A stretch of 43,924 bases of DNA from Phycisphaerales bacterium (GTDB lineage Bacteria > Planctomycetota > Phycisphaerae > Phycisphaerales > SM1A02). The stretch lies in NCBI GenBank assembly GCA_029268515.1, contig JAQWNP010000018.1, positions 1-43,924 of the forward strand, given 5' to 3'. The position numbers and the translations under genes were made by a program. Below, piece by piece: positions 1 through 8,293 of this stretch. Within the stretch, counting starts at the first letter, position 1. Each line of letters starts with the position of its first letter. The notes under the pieces were generated by a model. That model had not been told where the DNA came from. It searched no databases and saw nothing but the letters and a program-made list of their open reading frames with translations.

Positions 1-172
1 TGGCATTCTGACAATGGAATTCTATGAAGGCTACAATGACCACGTCGGTAGTGCAGACGCAAAGTACACCGGTGGCTCAGTAACCATCGAGTACAACGAA
101 ATTCCTGCTCCAGGTGCTTTGGCACTTCTGGGTCTTGCAGGTATCGCCGGCACTCGCCGTCGACGCGCCTAA
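1..172 (+). CDS. C-terminal end of a PEP-CTERM-like exported protein (5' truncated)
   Basis: Only the last 56 codons lie in the window, with codons starting at base 2. The tail has the tripartite shape of a PEP-CTERM sorting signal: a short P-A-P-G-A motif in place of canonical P-E-P, a hydrophobic helix (LALLGLAGIAG) and an arginine cluster (TRRRRA) just before the stop. Such tails direct exported proteins to an exosortase-type cell-surface sorting pathway, and the PAPGA form is common in Phycisphaerae. The body of the protein lies outside the window, so its function is unknown. A strong terminator follows about 60 bp later, so this gene ends its transcript. Confidence 0.75.
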   Translation, partial: GILTMEFYEGYNDHVGSADAKYTGGSVTIEYNEIPAPGALALLGLAGIAGTRRRRA

Positions 173-233
173 TCAGCGATTGACTACGCTGGCTTGAGCT
201 AGCGAGTAGATCGGACTGATCTATGATTCTGAC

Positions 234-273
234 AGCTGCCCCGTTCTTTTTAGGACGGGGCAGCTTCTTTTTT
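234..273 (+). terminator. Rho-independent terminator after the PEP-CTERM-like gene
   Basis: A perfect 10-bp GC-rich stem (235-244 with 255-264, extended by an A-T pair 234/265) has a 10-base loop and is followed by a T-rich run to 273. It lies between the truncated first gene and the TPR lipoprotein gene, separating their transcripts. Confidence 0.9.
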
Positions 274-330
274 GTTATTCAAAGCAGCAAATGCTCCCGA
301 TCGACAGGCGGACTACACTCTTAGGCAGCC

Positions 331-1767
331 ATGAATTTACTGATACAAAAATATGCCCGCTTGGGCCTCACGTTTGGCTTTCTGCTTGTATTCATTCTTG
401 GCTGTGAGCGTGAGCCATCGCCCCTAGGACCCGATGCCATCTTGCCTGGCCCTGAGGACCAGAGCCTTTTCTCGCCAGAGACCCTTGCCGTTTTTAATAA
501 AGCAACAGAAAAAGTAATGGCCCTGCCCTCCCCTGAGAACTGGGCAGAACTCGGCCGCATCTATCATGCCCATGAACAGCTCGATGATGCAATTGAATGC
601 TATCAGTATGCGATCAAAGCTGGAGACAACAGCAATCGGACATCGCATCTGCTTGCTCTTGCCCTCGACGAAACAGGTGACCGATCCGCCGCCCTAGACG
701 CAATGAGACGCGCGGCAAAACGAGAGCCCACTCATAGCCCCACATACTGGCGGCTTGGGCAATGGATTCTTGAAACTGGCGACCGTTCGTCAGCCGAAAC
801 GTTTATGCGTCAGGCTTATGATTCCGCGCCAAATGACCCGACAACCACACTGGCCATAGCTAAGTTTTTCTTAGACACCGACCGTCCTGAAGATGCGACT
901 AGAACTTTAGTCGCCTTGTTAAAGCAGTTTCCAGAAAACAGATACGCACACTATCTGCTTGGCACAGCGTTGAGCCAACTCGGCAATACTTTTGACTCTC
1001 GTGCTCACCTAGAACTTGGCAAACATAGCAAACCGCACTGGCCCGACAAACATTACAATGACCTTATTTTTCTTCGCACAGGCCCAGCTCACGAGTTTGA
1101 ACTGTTAAGTATGGCCAGCAATAGAGGCGAAGCCAGACAATCTCTTCCAGGATTACTGGCACTGGAGCCACAGCTTTCTGATGATGTGAACTATTACATT
1201 TCACTAACCAAAACATATCGCAGGCTTATTGAACTAGATAACGCACAAAAGATGCTGAATGCCGGCCTGGCTATCAGCGAAGACAGCTACCGATTACATT
1301 ATCAAAATGCATGCCTCGACCTAGATCGCTGGAATCTCAAAGGAAAACCCCTCGATGACCCTCTACTGAACAGCGCCTTTGAGAAAGTGAATCACGCCAT
1401 TTCGCTCAATCCTAGCGATAGCCGCAGCTATGCCCTGCGTGGAATATTGCTGAACCTCATGGGACAATATGACCAAAGCGTTGCCGCTTTTCAGAAAGCT
1501 GATTCGCTTGATACTACATACAGTTCCCATGGCTACCAAGCCGCGAAGGTCTATCTCGACCAAGAAAAGTGGCTCAAAGCGGAACCACTCCTCATTGAAT
1601 TGGTTGATCGCTACCCATATGACGTCCCATTACTTCGTGAACTAGCGATGACACAGTATGCTGCTGGAAAATGGCCTGAGGCCCAGAAAAGTTTGACCCA
1701 GTATCAATCAACAAATCCAAATGACCCTGAGGTCAACGCCGCACTTCGGGAGATCGATGGCTCATGA
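331..1767 (+). CDS. TPR-repeat lipoprotein
   Basis: A 478-residue exported lipoprotein. A positively charged start and a hydrophobic stretch lead to the lipobox F-I-L-G-C with the lipidated cysteine at residue 25. The rest is helical tetratricopeptide-type repeats (clear units near residues 70-105, 140-175, 205-225 and 360-470), so it probably scaffolds protein contacts at a membrane surface. It is a diverged relative of the TPR lipoprotein at 3491-4975; both have a matching N-R-Y-A...G-T-A...Q-L-G segment. Its stop codon overlaps the start of the FG-GAP/ASPIC gene (ATGA), so the two are translationally coupled and probably work together. The ATG is preceded by only a weak AGGC. The partner and the substrate are unknown. 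Confidence 0.88.
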   Translation: MNLLIQKYARLGLTFGFLLVFILGCEREPSPLGPDAILPGPEDQSLFSPETLAVFNKATEKVMALPSPENWAELGRIYHAHEQLDDAIECYQYAIKAGDNSNRTSHLLALALDETGDRSAALDAMRRAAKREPTHSPTYWRLGQWILETGDRSSAETFMRQAYDSAPNDPTTTLAIAKFFLDTDRPEDATRTLVALLKQFPENRYAHYLLGTALSQLGNTFDSRAHLELGKHSKPHWPDKHYNDLIFLRTGPAHEFELLSMASNRGEARQSLPGLLALEPQLSDDVNYYISLTKTYRRLIELDNAQKMLNAGLAISEDSYRLHYQNACLDLDRWNLKGKPLDDPLLNSAFEKVNHAISLNPSDSRSYALRGILLNLMGQYDQSVAAFQKADSLDTTYSSHGYQAAKVYLDQEKWLKAEPLLIELVDRYPYDVPLLRELAMTQYAAGKWPEAQKSLTQYQSTNPNDPEVNAALREIDGS

Positions 1768-3485
1768 AAACACGCACGACAATCTGCCAGATATGCTTTT
1801 GCTTGCTGATTGCAAGCGCGTGCAGTGATGACAAGGGCGCCCCAAAGACGACTGACACCCCATCAGATGCCCCCGCTACTGAGAAGCCCTGGTTTGTCGA
1901 TCAAGTTAATGAGAGCGGCGTTGACTTCATCCATCAGTCAGGGCAGTCCGGAAAATTTTACATTCCAGAAATCATGGCTGGTGGCGCCGCTCTTTTTGAC
2001 ATGGATGCAGATGGCGATCTCGATCTCTATCTCATTCAGAGCGGAGATGTAAACAATGCAACAATAGAGAATCCGCCCAATCAACTCTACAAGAATGACG
2101 GCACGGGCAAGTTTACGAATGCAACAGCTGGAAGTGGCGCTGATAACCAGGGGTATGGCATCGGCGCAGCGACAGGCGATTACGACAATGATGGCGACAT
2201 TGACCTGTATGTCACCAATGTTGGAGCCAACGCACTGCTACAGAATGATGGCCAAGGCCAGTTCACTGATGTCACCGCTGCCGCTGGAATTAACGATGAC
2301 GATTACAGTGCCAGCGCCAGCTTTTTCGATGCTGACAGTGATGGTGATCTTGACCTGTACGTCTGCAACTATTTGTATTGGTCGCCCCAAACAGAACTCG
2401 AGTGCAAGAATTCTCTAAGCAAGCCTGACTACTGCGCCCCTATTGCCTACAGGGCGCCCGCCAGCGATCGCCTTTATATCAATCAAGGTAATGGAACCTT
2501 CATTGATGCTTCAGAGCCATCTGGCATTGCCGCGATTCCGGGCACAGCACTTGGAGTCGTTGCCAGTGACTTTTCAGGTGATGGAAAGCCTGATCTCTTT
2601 GTCGCCAATGATGGCATGCCTGATCGTCTTTGGATCAATCAGGGCAACAACACATTCAAAGACGAGGCCCTACTCTCCGGCACAGCAATGGACATGAGCG
2701 GCAAAGCAAAGGCAGGAATGGGCGTCACCACAGATGACATTGATCATGATGGCGATCAAGATGTGATGGTTTGCAACCTATGGAGAGAAACAGATTCGCT
2801 CTTTATCAATAACGGCAGCGGCGGCTTTCGGGACGCCACCACAAGATCCGGCCTGGCGGCAACACCAAAGACGTTCACCCGCTTCGGACTCGGATTGGCA
2901 GACTTTGATAATGATGGCACGCTTGATCTTTATCAAGCAAATGGACGTGTAGCACAGCTGGCACGCCGATGGGGGGAGGATCCTTACGGAGAGCCAAACC
3001 TCTTGTTTAAAGGCAGCTCAAATGCTGGTGGCATTCGCTTTGAAGAAGTCACCCCGCGCGGCGGCGCCGATGGCACACCAGCGCTCACGAGCCGAGGCGC
3101 CGCTTTTGGCGACCTCGACAATGATGGCCGCCTTGATGTCATTGTTGTGAATCGTGACGCGGCCCCACACGTGCTGATGAACATTCAACAGGATACGGGC
3201 AACTGGGCCATGATCCGAGCAATCGATCGCCACGGCCGCGACGCGATTGGCGCCCAGATCATGACAAAAGCAGGCGACAAAACATGGACCCAGATCGTGA
3301 GAACTGATGGAAGCTACTGCACTGCGAATGATCCCAGAGTTCATATTGGCCTTGGAAAAGCAAGCACCATCGATGACATCACCATCACTTGGCCAACTGG
3401 ACAAACACAGACATTTGGCCCTCAACCAATCAATCAAATGATCGAGTTAAGAGAAGACTCCACACCTGACTTACCTGAAAAGTAG
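1764..3485 (+). CDS. FG-GAP/VCBS-repeat lipoprotein with ASPIC/UnbV C-terminal domain
   Basis: A 573-residue exported lipoprotein with lipobox A-S-A-C (Cys20). The body carries at least seven calcium-loop motifs of the type D-x-D-x-D-G-D-x-D-L-Y (for example DMDADGDLDLY, DYDNDGDIDLY, DADSDGDLDLY, DFDNDGTLDLY). These mark blades of an integrin-like seven-bladed beta-propeller. The last ~80 residues match the ASPIC/UnbV pattern: R-x-A-I-G-A-x-I, G-S-Y-C-T-A-N, H-I-G-L-G and W-P-T-G-Q. This family is abundant in planctomycetes and is usually found next to TPR proteins, as here. Its biochemical role is not established; binding of carbohydrate or a surface protein is a guess. It ends 5 bp before the convergent TPR lipoprotein gene. 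Confidence 0.92.
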   Translation: MKTRTTICQICFCLLIASACSDDKGAPKTTDTPSDAPATEKPWFVDQVNESGVDFIHQSGQSGKFYIPEIMAGGAALFDMDADGDLDLYLIQSGDVNNATIENPPNQLYKNDGTGKFTNATAGSGADNQGYGIGAATGDYDNDGDIDLYVTNVGANALLQNDGQGQFTDVTAAAGINDDDYSASASFFDADSDGDLDLYVCNYLYWSPQTELECKNSLSKPDYCAPIAYRAPASDRLYINQGNGTFIDASEPSGIAAIPGTALGVVASDFSGDGKPDLFVANDGMPDRLWINQGNNTFKDEALLSGTAMDMSGKAKAGMGVTTDDIDHDGDQDVMVCNLWRETDSLFINNGSGGFRDATTRSGLAATPKTFTRFGLGLADFDNDGTLDLYQANGRVAQLARRWGEDPYGEPNLLFKGSSNAGGIRFEEVTPRGGADGTPALTSRGAAFGDLDNDGRLDVIVVNRDAAPHVLMNIQQDTGNWAMIRAIDRHGRDAIGAQIMTKAGDKTWTQIVRTDGSYCTANDPRVHIGLGKASTIDDITITWPTGQTQTFGPQPINQMIELREDSTPDLPEK

Positions 3486-3490
3486 CCCTC

Positions 3491-4975
3491 TCATTGATTG
3501 AGTTGCTCCATCAATGCGCGCAATTGGATAAGCCGTGGCGAACTGGGATCAATGCCCTCTATTTGAGCCAATGTCTGTTGAGCAAGATTAAAATACCCCG
3601 CGCCGATTTGCGCCTCGGCCAACTCTGCCAGCACATTAACATCTTGTGGGTACAGAATCGCCACTTGTTGCAATAACTCCAAAGCCTCTTCCCACCGCTG
3701 CCCCTTCAAAAAAGAAACACCTGCCTGTCGATAGAGGCCACGGCCCTTCTCATCGAGACGAGCAGCCTCTCTATACTGTTCGGCCGCCTCACCATACTGC
3801 CCACTTGTAAAGAGAATATCAGCATTGATCGCATATCCAACAGCCGTTGTAGGACGCAGTTCAATAGCAAGATGAGCGTGCTGAAGTCCCTCATCAAAGA
3901 TCTCACTACGATCACTCGGATCTGCCAACGCAAGCTTCTTTTGGCAAATGCCCGCCAACACGACCCGAGCCTCAAAGTTATTGGGATCTAACTTAATCAC
4001 CTTATGCCCAAGGCGATAAGCCAGATCATTTTCTCCAAGACGTTTATAGGCCATACTCAACGCCACTAAAACAGCCGCATCTTCTGGGTTCTCGTCATGT
4101 TGTTTTAAAAGCATCGCCAACGCCTCTTGAGCACGCCCTTGCGAAATTAATTTATTGGCCCGAATCAACTCAACCTGATCGCCAACTTGAAATCGATACA
4201 GCTCGTTATTCCACGGATCAACCCATTCTGGTTTCGCACCCTGGCCGAGCTGAACAAAACGATTTCCCACCTCCCCTTCGCCCAACTGACGCATTGCCGT
4301 CCCATAGATAAATCGAGCGTAACGATTATTGGCATCGGTCTCAATTGCATACTTTGCTTGAATGGCTGCCAGACGTGGCTCACCTTGATCAAGGAAGATC
4401 AGTGCATAAATAAGCCTTGCTGACTGAAGAATATCAATTGCGATTTGGTTTCCAGCCTGCTGCTTAGCCGATGCTTCTGCAACGCGTAGAGCGTTTTCCG
4501 CAACTTCTGCGGCTTGCTCTAGATCGCCCGAATCTCGCAACTTCAACGCAAGCAAATACTGCGCCGGCGCGTATCCAGGATCCAATTCAATGACGCGCCA
4601 TATTGATTCCATGCTCGCCGGCAGATCATCTTGAGCGATCTGGACAAGCGATCTGAGATGGTGGAAAAAAGCATTTTTTGAATCCATCTCAATGGCCTGT
4701 CGATAGGCCTCGTTCGCTTGCGCCCAGAGCGCATGGGCGTGATACACCATGGCCAGCTCAAGACGTGCCTTCAAATTTGTTGGCTCCTGAACTGCTTTTT
4801 CATGGAGCTCTTCGATCAGTACGATGCTCTTTGGATCAAAGCTAGAGATCATCTCAGGTGGAGCTGGCGGCACTGAATCTACAACCACCACTTCTTCATG
4901 ACCGCAGCTAAAGAGCGCACCACAAAGCAGCAAAACAGAGAACAACATGAGTGTTTTCAGCTGTTTATTACTCAC
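3491..4975 (-). CDS. Second TPR-repeat lipoprotein
   Basis: A 494-residue exported TPR lipoprotein. I chose the GTG at 4975, which overlaps the stop of the upstream cytochrome gene by 8 bp and gives a normal signal peptide (MSNKQLKTLM..., lipobox L-F-S-C, Cys24). A GTG at 4996 would add seven residues. Repeats of about 34 residues run almost the full length, with typical A-x-x-x-Y and L-D-P-x-x-x-A positions. The segment N-R-Y-A-R-F-I-Y-G-T-A-M-R-Q-L-G matches one in the TPR lipoprotein at 331-1767, so the two are paralogues placed tail to tail around the ASPIC gene. It is last in an operon with the aminotransferase and the DUF2231-cytochrome gene. Confidence 0.88.
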   Translation of the reverse strand: MSNKQLKTLMLFSVLLLCGALFSCGHEEVVVVDSVPPAPPEMISSFDPKSIVLIEELHEKAVQEPTNLKARLELAMVYHAHALWAQANEAYRQAIEMDSKNAFFHHLRSLVQIAQDDLPASMESIWRVIELDPGYAPAQYLLALKLRDSGDLEQAAEVAENALRVAEASAKQQAGNQIAIDILQSARLIYALIFLDQGEPRLAAIQAKYAIETDANNRYARFIYGTAMRQLGEGEVGNRFVQLGQGAKPEWVDPWNNELYRFQVGDQVELIRANKLISQGRAQEALAMLLKQHDENPEDAAVLVALSMAYKRLGENDLAYRLGHKVIKLDPNNFEARVVLAGICQKKLALADPSDRSEIFDEGLQHAHLAIELRPTTAVGYAINADILFTSGQYGEAAEQYREAARLDEKGRGLYRQAGVSFLKGQRWEEALELLQQVAILYPQDVNVLAELAEAQIGAGYFNLAQQTLAQIEGIDPSSPRLIQLRALMEQLNQ

Positions 4976-5852
4976 CTTGCCAGACAACTCCCTCACGTAC
5001 CCAAGTCGCTAGTGCTTCGATGTCATCCTTAGAGAGCTGCGGCTTCTTTGGCGGCATATGCAAATCTGCAATCTCCCACCGCACCACCTGAACAAGCTTA
5101 CTCTGCGCCGGATTACCGACCAGGACCACCGGACCGCCGGCGCCCCCTTTGAGGACTCCCGAAATAGAGGTCAGGTCGAGCCCCCCTGCGGGGTCATCAT
5201 CTTCAGCTGTATTGTGGCACTTCCAACAATGCTTCGAAAGAACTGGCCTGACACTTTTTGCAAAGAACACCCCACGTGGATCAGGCGCAACCGAAGCGTT
5301 TTTAACTTGCCCCTCCTGGCTAGGCTGCTCTGCACTTCGTTGAATTTTGATCGCTCTCTCAATAGCTGCCTGAGGCATACCGACGCCCTCTGCGTAAACC
5401 AGATGGCCACCAAGATCAGCGACCCAACCAACATACACCACCAAACAGAGCGACAGTACCGCAAACCCCCATCGCCAACATTGCTGCCATAGCCGACTTC
5501 CAAAGAGGGACACAATAAGCACCAAAGCAATGCACACCGACAACCACCAAACACGCTCCCCGGCCTCACCATGAGCGACAATCATCGCTTCAACAGCAAC
5601 CCCGGCTGAGCCTTCAACAGCTTGATGGGCATCACCGCCTGCGTTTTCAGCGAGGAACGCAGAAACAACAAGCAGCGCATATCCAACCAAGCAAACAATG
5701 GCAAGCCCACGCCGCCAACGCCCCCAAGCCAGCGCTGCCAGCAGTGCCAACAAAGCCAGGCCGCATGAGAGCACAACAGGAAAGTGAATAAACATCGCAT
5801 GCCGCATTACAGGATCTTGCCAAGCATCTGCCCAACTTGCGATCAATAACAT
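4968..5852 (-). CDS. Membrane-anchored c-type cytochrome: DUF2231-like membrane domain plus planctomycete cytochrome c domain
   Basis: A 294-residue protein with two parts. Residues ~18-150 hold four hydrophobic helices and an F-I-H-F-P-V-V-L motif, resembling the DUF2231 membrane family. Residues ~195-292 form a cytochrome c domain of the planctomycete PSCyt1 type: F-F-x-x-x-V-R-P-V-L, haem-binding C-W-K-C-H at 209-213, and probable axial Met266 in H-M-P-P-K-K. The haem domain should face the periplasm and pass electrons at the membrane; donor and acceptor are unknown. A good AGGAG (about 5859-5864) precedes the ATG. The stop codon of the upstream aminotransferase shares one base with this start (TAATG), and the downstream TPR lipoprotein overlaps by 8 bp, so the three form an operon. 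Confidence 0.88.
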   Translation of the reverse strand: MLLIASWADAWQDPVMRHAMFIHFPVVLSCGLALLALLAALAWGRWRRGLAIVCLVGYALLVVSAFLAENAGGDAHQAVEGSAGVAVEAMIVAHGEAGERVWWLSVCIALVLIVSLFGSRLWQQCWRWGFAVLSLCLVVYVGWVADLGGHLVYAEGVGMPQAAIERAIKIQRSAEQPSQEGQVKNASVAPDPRGVFFAKSVRPVLSKHCWKCHNTAEDDDPAGGLDLTSISGVLKGGAGGPVVLVGNPAQSKLVQVVRWEIADLHMPPKKPQLSKDDIEALATWVREGVVWQGE

Positions 5853-7087
5853 TATCGAGCTCCTATCTTCGTTGACTCTTCAAGGATGACTGCAGCAAGA
5901 TGCTCATACTGCTGTGGTGAGTTGTGCAAATGACAGGAAATACGGACCCACCACTTATTCCACATCGTCATAACTGGGACTTCCAGTAGATGAATCTGAT
6001 AAAGATGATCCATCAGCCCAGCAGCATCCTTCCAATGTGATGCCCAGAGATCGGCATGACCTGGAAGCTCAATCGCGGCCATCGATCCAAGCATCGAGCC
6101 ATCTCGTGGTGAAGCTGGTTCAACCGACCACGAACGACATAAGTGTGATTGTGCCCACAGGACCATGTCGCGATTGTGTTTCCGAATCCGATCCCAACCA
6201 AATTGCCCTAACCATTGAATCGCAATAGGCGCCGTCAACCAAGGCGTCATATCACCTGTACCCTGCCAGACAAACTCTTGAGCAAACCCCTCTTCATAAT
6301 GATGACTCACTACTAATGGATGAATACCGCGCTGCTTATCGCGATCAACCCACAGGAATGCTGAACCCGGTGGAGCGCAGACCCATTTATGTAAATTGCC
6401 TGTGTAGTAGTCACAGCCAATTGCTGGCACTTCAAGATCAAGCATCCCTGGCCCGTGAGCACCGTCAACAAGAACCTCAACATCAAGTTCTCGACAGCGA
6501 TTACAAATCTGTTCAACAGGAAGGCGCAAACCTGTTGGAGAGGTCACATGATCAATGACAAGCAATCGCGTCGAAGCAGAGATACCCGCCATAACGCGCT
6601 CAATGATTTCATCATGACCAGACACCGGAAATGGCAATTTGATCTGACGCATCGATGGATGTTCGTAAGTGTCGATATAACGCATCATTTGAAAAACGGC
6701 GTTGTAGGCATGGTCGGTGGTGACAATCTCATCACCTTTTGACCATTTGAGATTGCGTAAAACACACGCCACCCCAGTACTTGCATTATGAACAAACCCA
6801 ATATCTTCTCCTGATGCTCCAAGAAAGCTCGCAACCTCATCCCGGGCTGCCAACAAACTCTGACCGCGCCACTTTCGATCAAGCACCTCGATTGGAGCTG
6901 CTTCAAACTGATCACGAAGCATGCCTTGATGACGCATGACTTCCCGCGGGCGGGCACCAAAAGAGCCGTGATTTAGGAAATTGACTCTGGGATCAAGGCC
7001 CCATGCCTCAAGGCCTGCACCCACGATGGGCTCGGGTGGCCCCAGCAGTCTTGCACGATCACCAGCAGTCCCTTGAGCATTGTTCAT
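5852..7087 (-). CDS. Class-V PLP-dependent aminotransferase, isopenicillin-N epimerase-like
   Basis: A 411-residue PLP enzyme of fold type I. The N-terminal N-H-G-S-F-G-A-R-P motif is typical of the isopenicillin-N epimerase (CefD)-like subgroup of class-V aminotransferases. The cofactor-binding aspartate is D208 in V-L-V-D-G-A-H-G. The Schiff-base lysine is K234 in G-N-L-H-K-W. This subgroup includes epimerases, cysteine desulfurase-like enzymes and C-S lyases, so the substrate cannot be read from sequence. No signal peptide is seen, so it is probably cytoplasmic. It heads an operon with the cytochrome and TPR lipoprotein genes. No good ribosome-binding site precedes the ATG. Confidence 0.9.
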   Translation of the reverse strand: MNNAQGTAGDRARLLGPPEPIVGAGLEAWGLDPRVNFLNHGSFGARPREVMRHQGMLRDQFEAAPIEVLDRKWRGQSLLAARDEVASFLGASGEDIGFVHNASTGVACVLRNLKWSKGDEIVTTDHAYNAVFQMMRYIDTYEHPSMRQIKLPFPVSGHDEIIERVMAGISASTRLLVIDHVTSPTGLRLPVEQICNRCRELDVEVLVDGAHGPGMLDLEVPAIGCDYYTGNLHKWVCAPPGSAFLWVDRDKQRGIHPLVVSHHYEEGFAQEFVWQGTGDMTPWLTAPIAIQWLGQFGWDRIRKHNRDMVLWAQSHLCRSWSVEPASPRDGSMLGSMAAIELPGHADLWASHWKDAAGLMDHLYQIHLLEVPVMTMWNKWWVRISCHLHNSPQQYEHLAAVILEESTKIGAR

Positions 7088-8090
7088 GCTGCAAAGCGTA
7101 GCAGGCCAAGAATAAATCGCCCCTCTGCAATCCGTCTCAATGCCTTAGGAACGGCTTTTTTCTCAATCAACCAAGGATAATTTGCTATTTGGTCTTTGTT
7201 TGGGTAACGTAACACGAACAAAATAGCCGATAGAAAATCAAGCGAGCTAAGCCTTATGGTCGAAATTTCCCAGATCTTGAGACTCAGTTTGCTCGAGACG
7301 CTTCGACACCCAATATCTGGTGGTCCTCCGTGGTGGGCCAGATACGGGTTTCAGGCTGATCAATGGCAGCCATGCCCACTGGGCCGGCTGCCCAACGTAC
7401 CGGGGGTGGTACCGCTGGAGAGCGGTCAGAACTTCGGCCTTGGATGGGCCAGACACAACCGAACAACTGCGCTCAGCGAGCTCACAGCCCGCCCAATGCA
7501 GCTGTTCCAACCATTCAAGGCCGGAAGGGCCCAGACCATGCTCAATAGACTGACTCGAAAATCCAGCCGTACTTCCTCGATGACAACCACCCCAGCCGAA
7601 ACGCCGCCAATCCCCGGGAGCAACGGCAAGAGCACACCAGTTCTCGTGACTGGGCCCGGTGGCGACTTTACAACCACTTACAAGGCTTGGGGTGGACGAC
7701 TCAAGCAAACGGAGATTGAGAGCGCCAATGCCCCGAGCAACGCCGCCCATCATGCACCTGAACAGGATTACAGTGCCTCCCAAAGGCCAGAGTCGCGACT
7801 CGAAGCAATGATCCCCACCCGCGTTCACCAAGCATGCGGACAAAAAGAACCTGATATTGGCAATCTTCTGACCACATGGCTGCACGAGCAACGACGGGCG
7901 ATGACCCATCTGGACACGGTCCTTGATCGTGTTGGGAAACAGCTTCGCGATTATCTTAAAACACATGATGACCTAGAGCTGGCCACCGATCTCTTCGGTG
8001 GAACTATTTGTCAGACAGCCGGAAAAATCAAACCAGAACCAACGCCTCTTAATGCGCCTCTACCCCGAAACCAAACTAGGGAACGACTGC
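7088..8090. other. 1-kb stretch of unresolved coding status between divergent genes
   Basis: Between the aminotransferase start and lexA. From about 7360 to 7760 the sequence looks GC-richer than its surroundings. Two long reading frames lie opposite each other in exact codon register: plus strand 7256-8293, which runs 203 bp into lexA in another frame, and minus strand 7247-7966. Neither product resembles a family I recognise. A hand tally gives about 64% purine at first codon position for the plus frame between ~7580 and 8090 (coding-like), but only about half for the minus frame and for the plus frame before 7560. I looked for RNase P RNA and tmRNA landmarks on both strands and found none. 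The promoters for the aminotransferase and for lexA should lie here. Confidence 0.5.
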
Positions 8091-8293
8091 ATGAACCTCA
8101 CGCCCAAACAACTTCGCGTGCTAACCATGATTCAAGAGTATCGCCAGAGATTGGGATACTCACCAACGATGAGAGAGCTGGCCGAAGCCCTCGATATCAG
8201 CAAAGTGACCGTCTTCGAACACATCGAGGCACTCATCAAGAAGGGCGCCCTGATTCGGGAACCGAACAAGGCACGCTCTTTGTCGATTCCTGA
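7256..8293 (+). CDS. Doubtful hypothetical protein overlapping lexA
   Basis: An open plus-strand frame of 345 codons. I recognise no domain. Residues ~200-260 look most protein-like, with an amphipathic run (...TVLDRVGKQLRDYL...). Before that the product is rich in Pro, Thr, Gly and Arg with little hydrophobic core. Its last 68 codons lie inside lexA in a different frame, which is unusual for a real gene. The true product, if any, may start later (for example ATG 7580) or be interrupted by a frameshift. No convincing ribosome-binding site was found. The antisense frame 7247-7966 is the rival call; a non-coding or decayed region is equally possible. Confidence 0.25.
   Translation: MVEISQILRLSLLETLRHPISGGPPWWARYGFQADQWQPCPLGRLPNVPGVVPLESGQNFGLGWARHNRTTALSELTARPMQLFQPFKAGRAQTMLNRLTRKSSRTSSMTTTPAETPPIPGSNGKSTPVLVTGPGGDFTTTYKAWGGRLKQTEIESANAPSNAAHHAPEQDYSASQRPESRLEAMIPTRVHQACGQKEPDIGNLLTTWLHEQRRAMTHLDTVLDRVGKQLRDYLKTHDDLELATDLFGGTICQTAGKIKPEPTPLNAPLPRNQTRERLHEPHAQTTSRANHDSRVSPEIGILTNDERAGRSPRYQQSDRLRTHRGTHQEGRPDSGTEQGTLFVDS

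Noticed and set aside
7247-7966. Minus-strand 239-codon frame as a hypothetical gene
   Set aside because: Codon-position composition is neutral, the product is unusually rich in Cys, Trp and His, and the opposing frame looks more coding-like over the left half of this product. Kept only as a rival explanation of the locus.
7256-8090. RNase P RNA, tmRNA or another known structured RNA in the GC-rich locus
   Set aside because: I looked for their conserved core sequences on both strands and found none; only small local hairpins are present.
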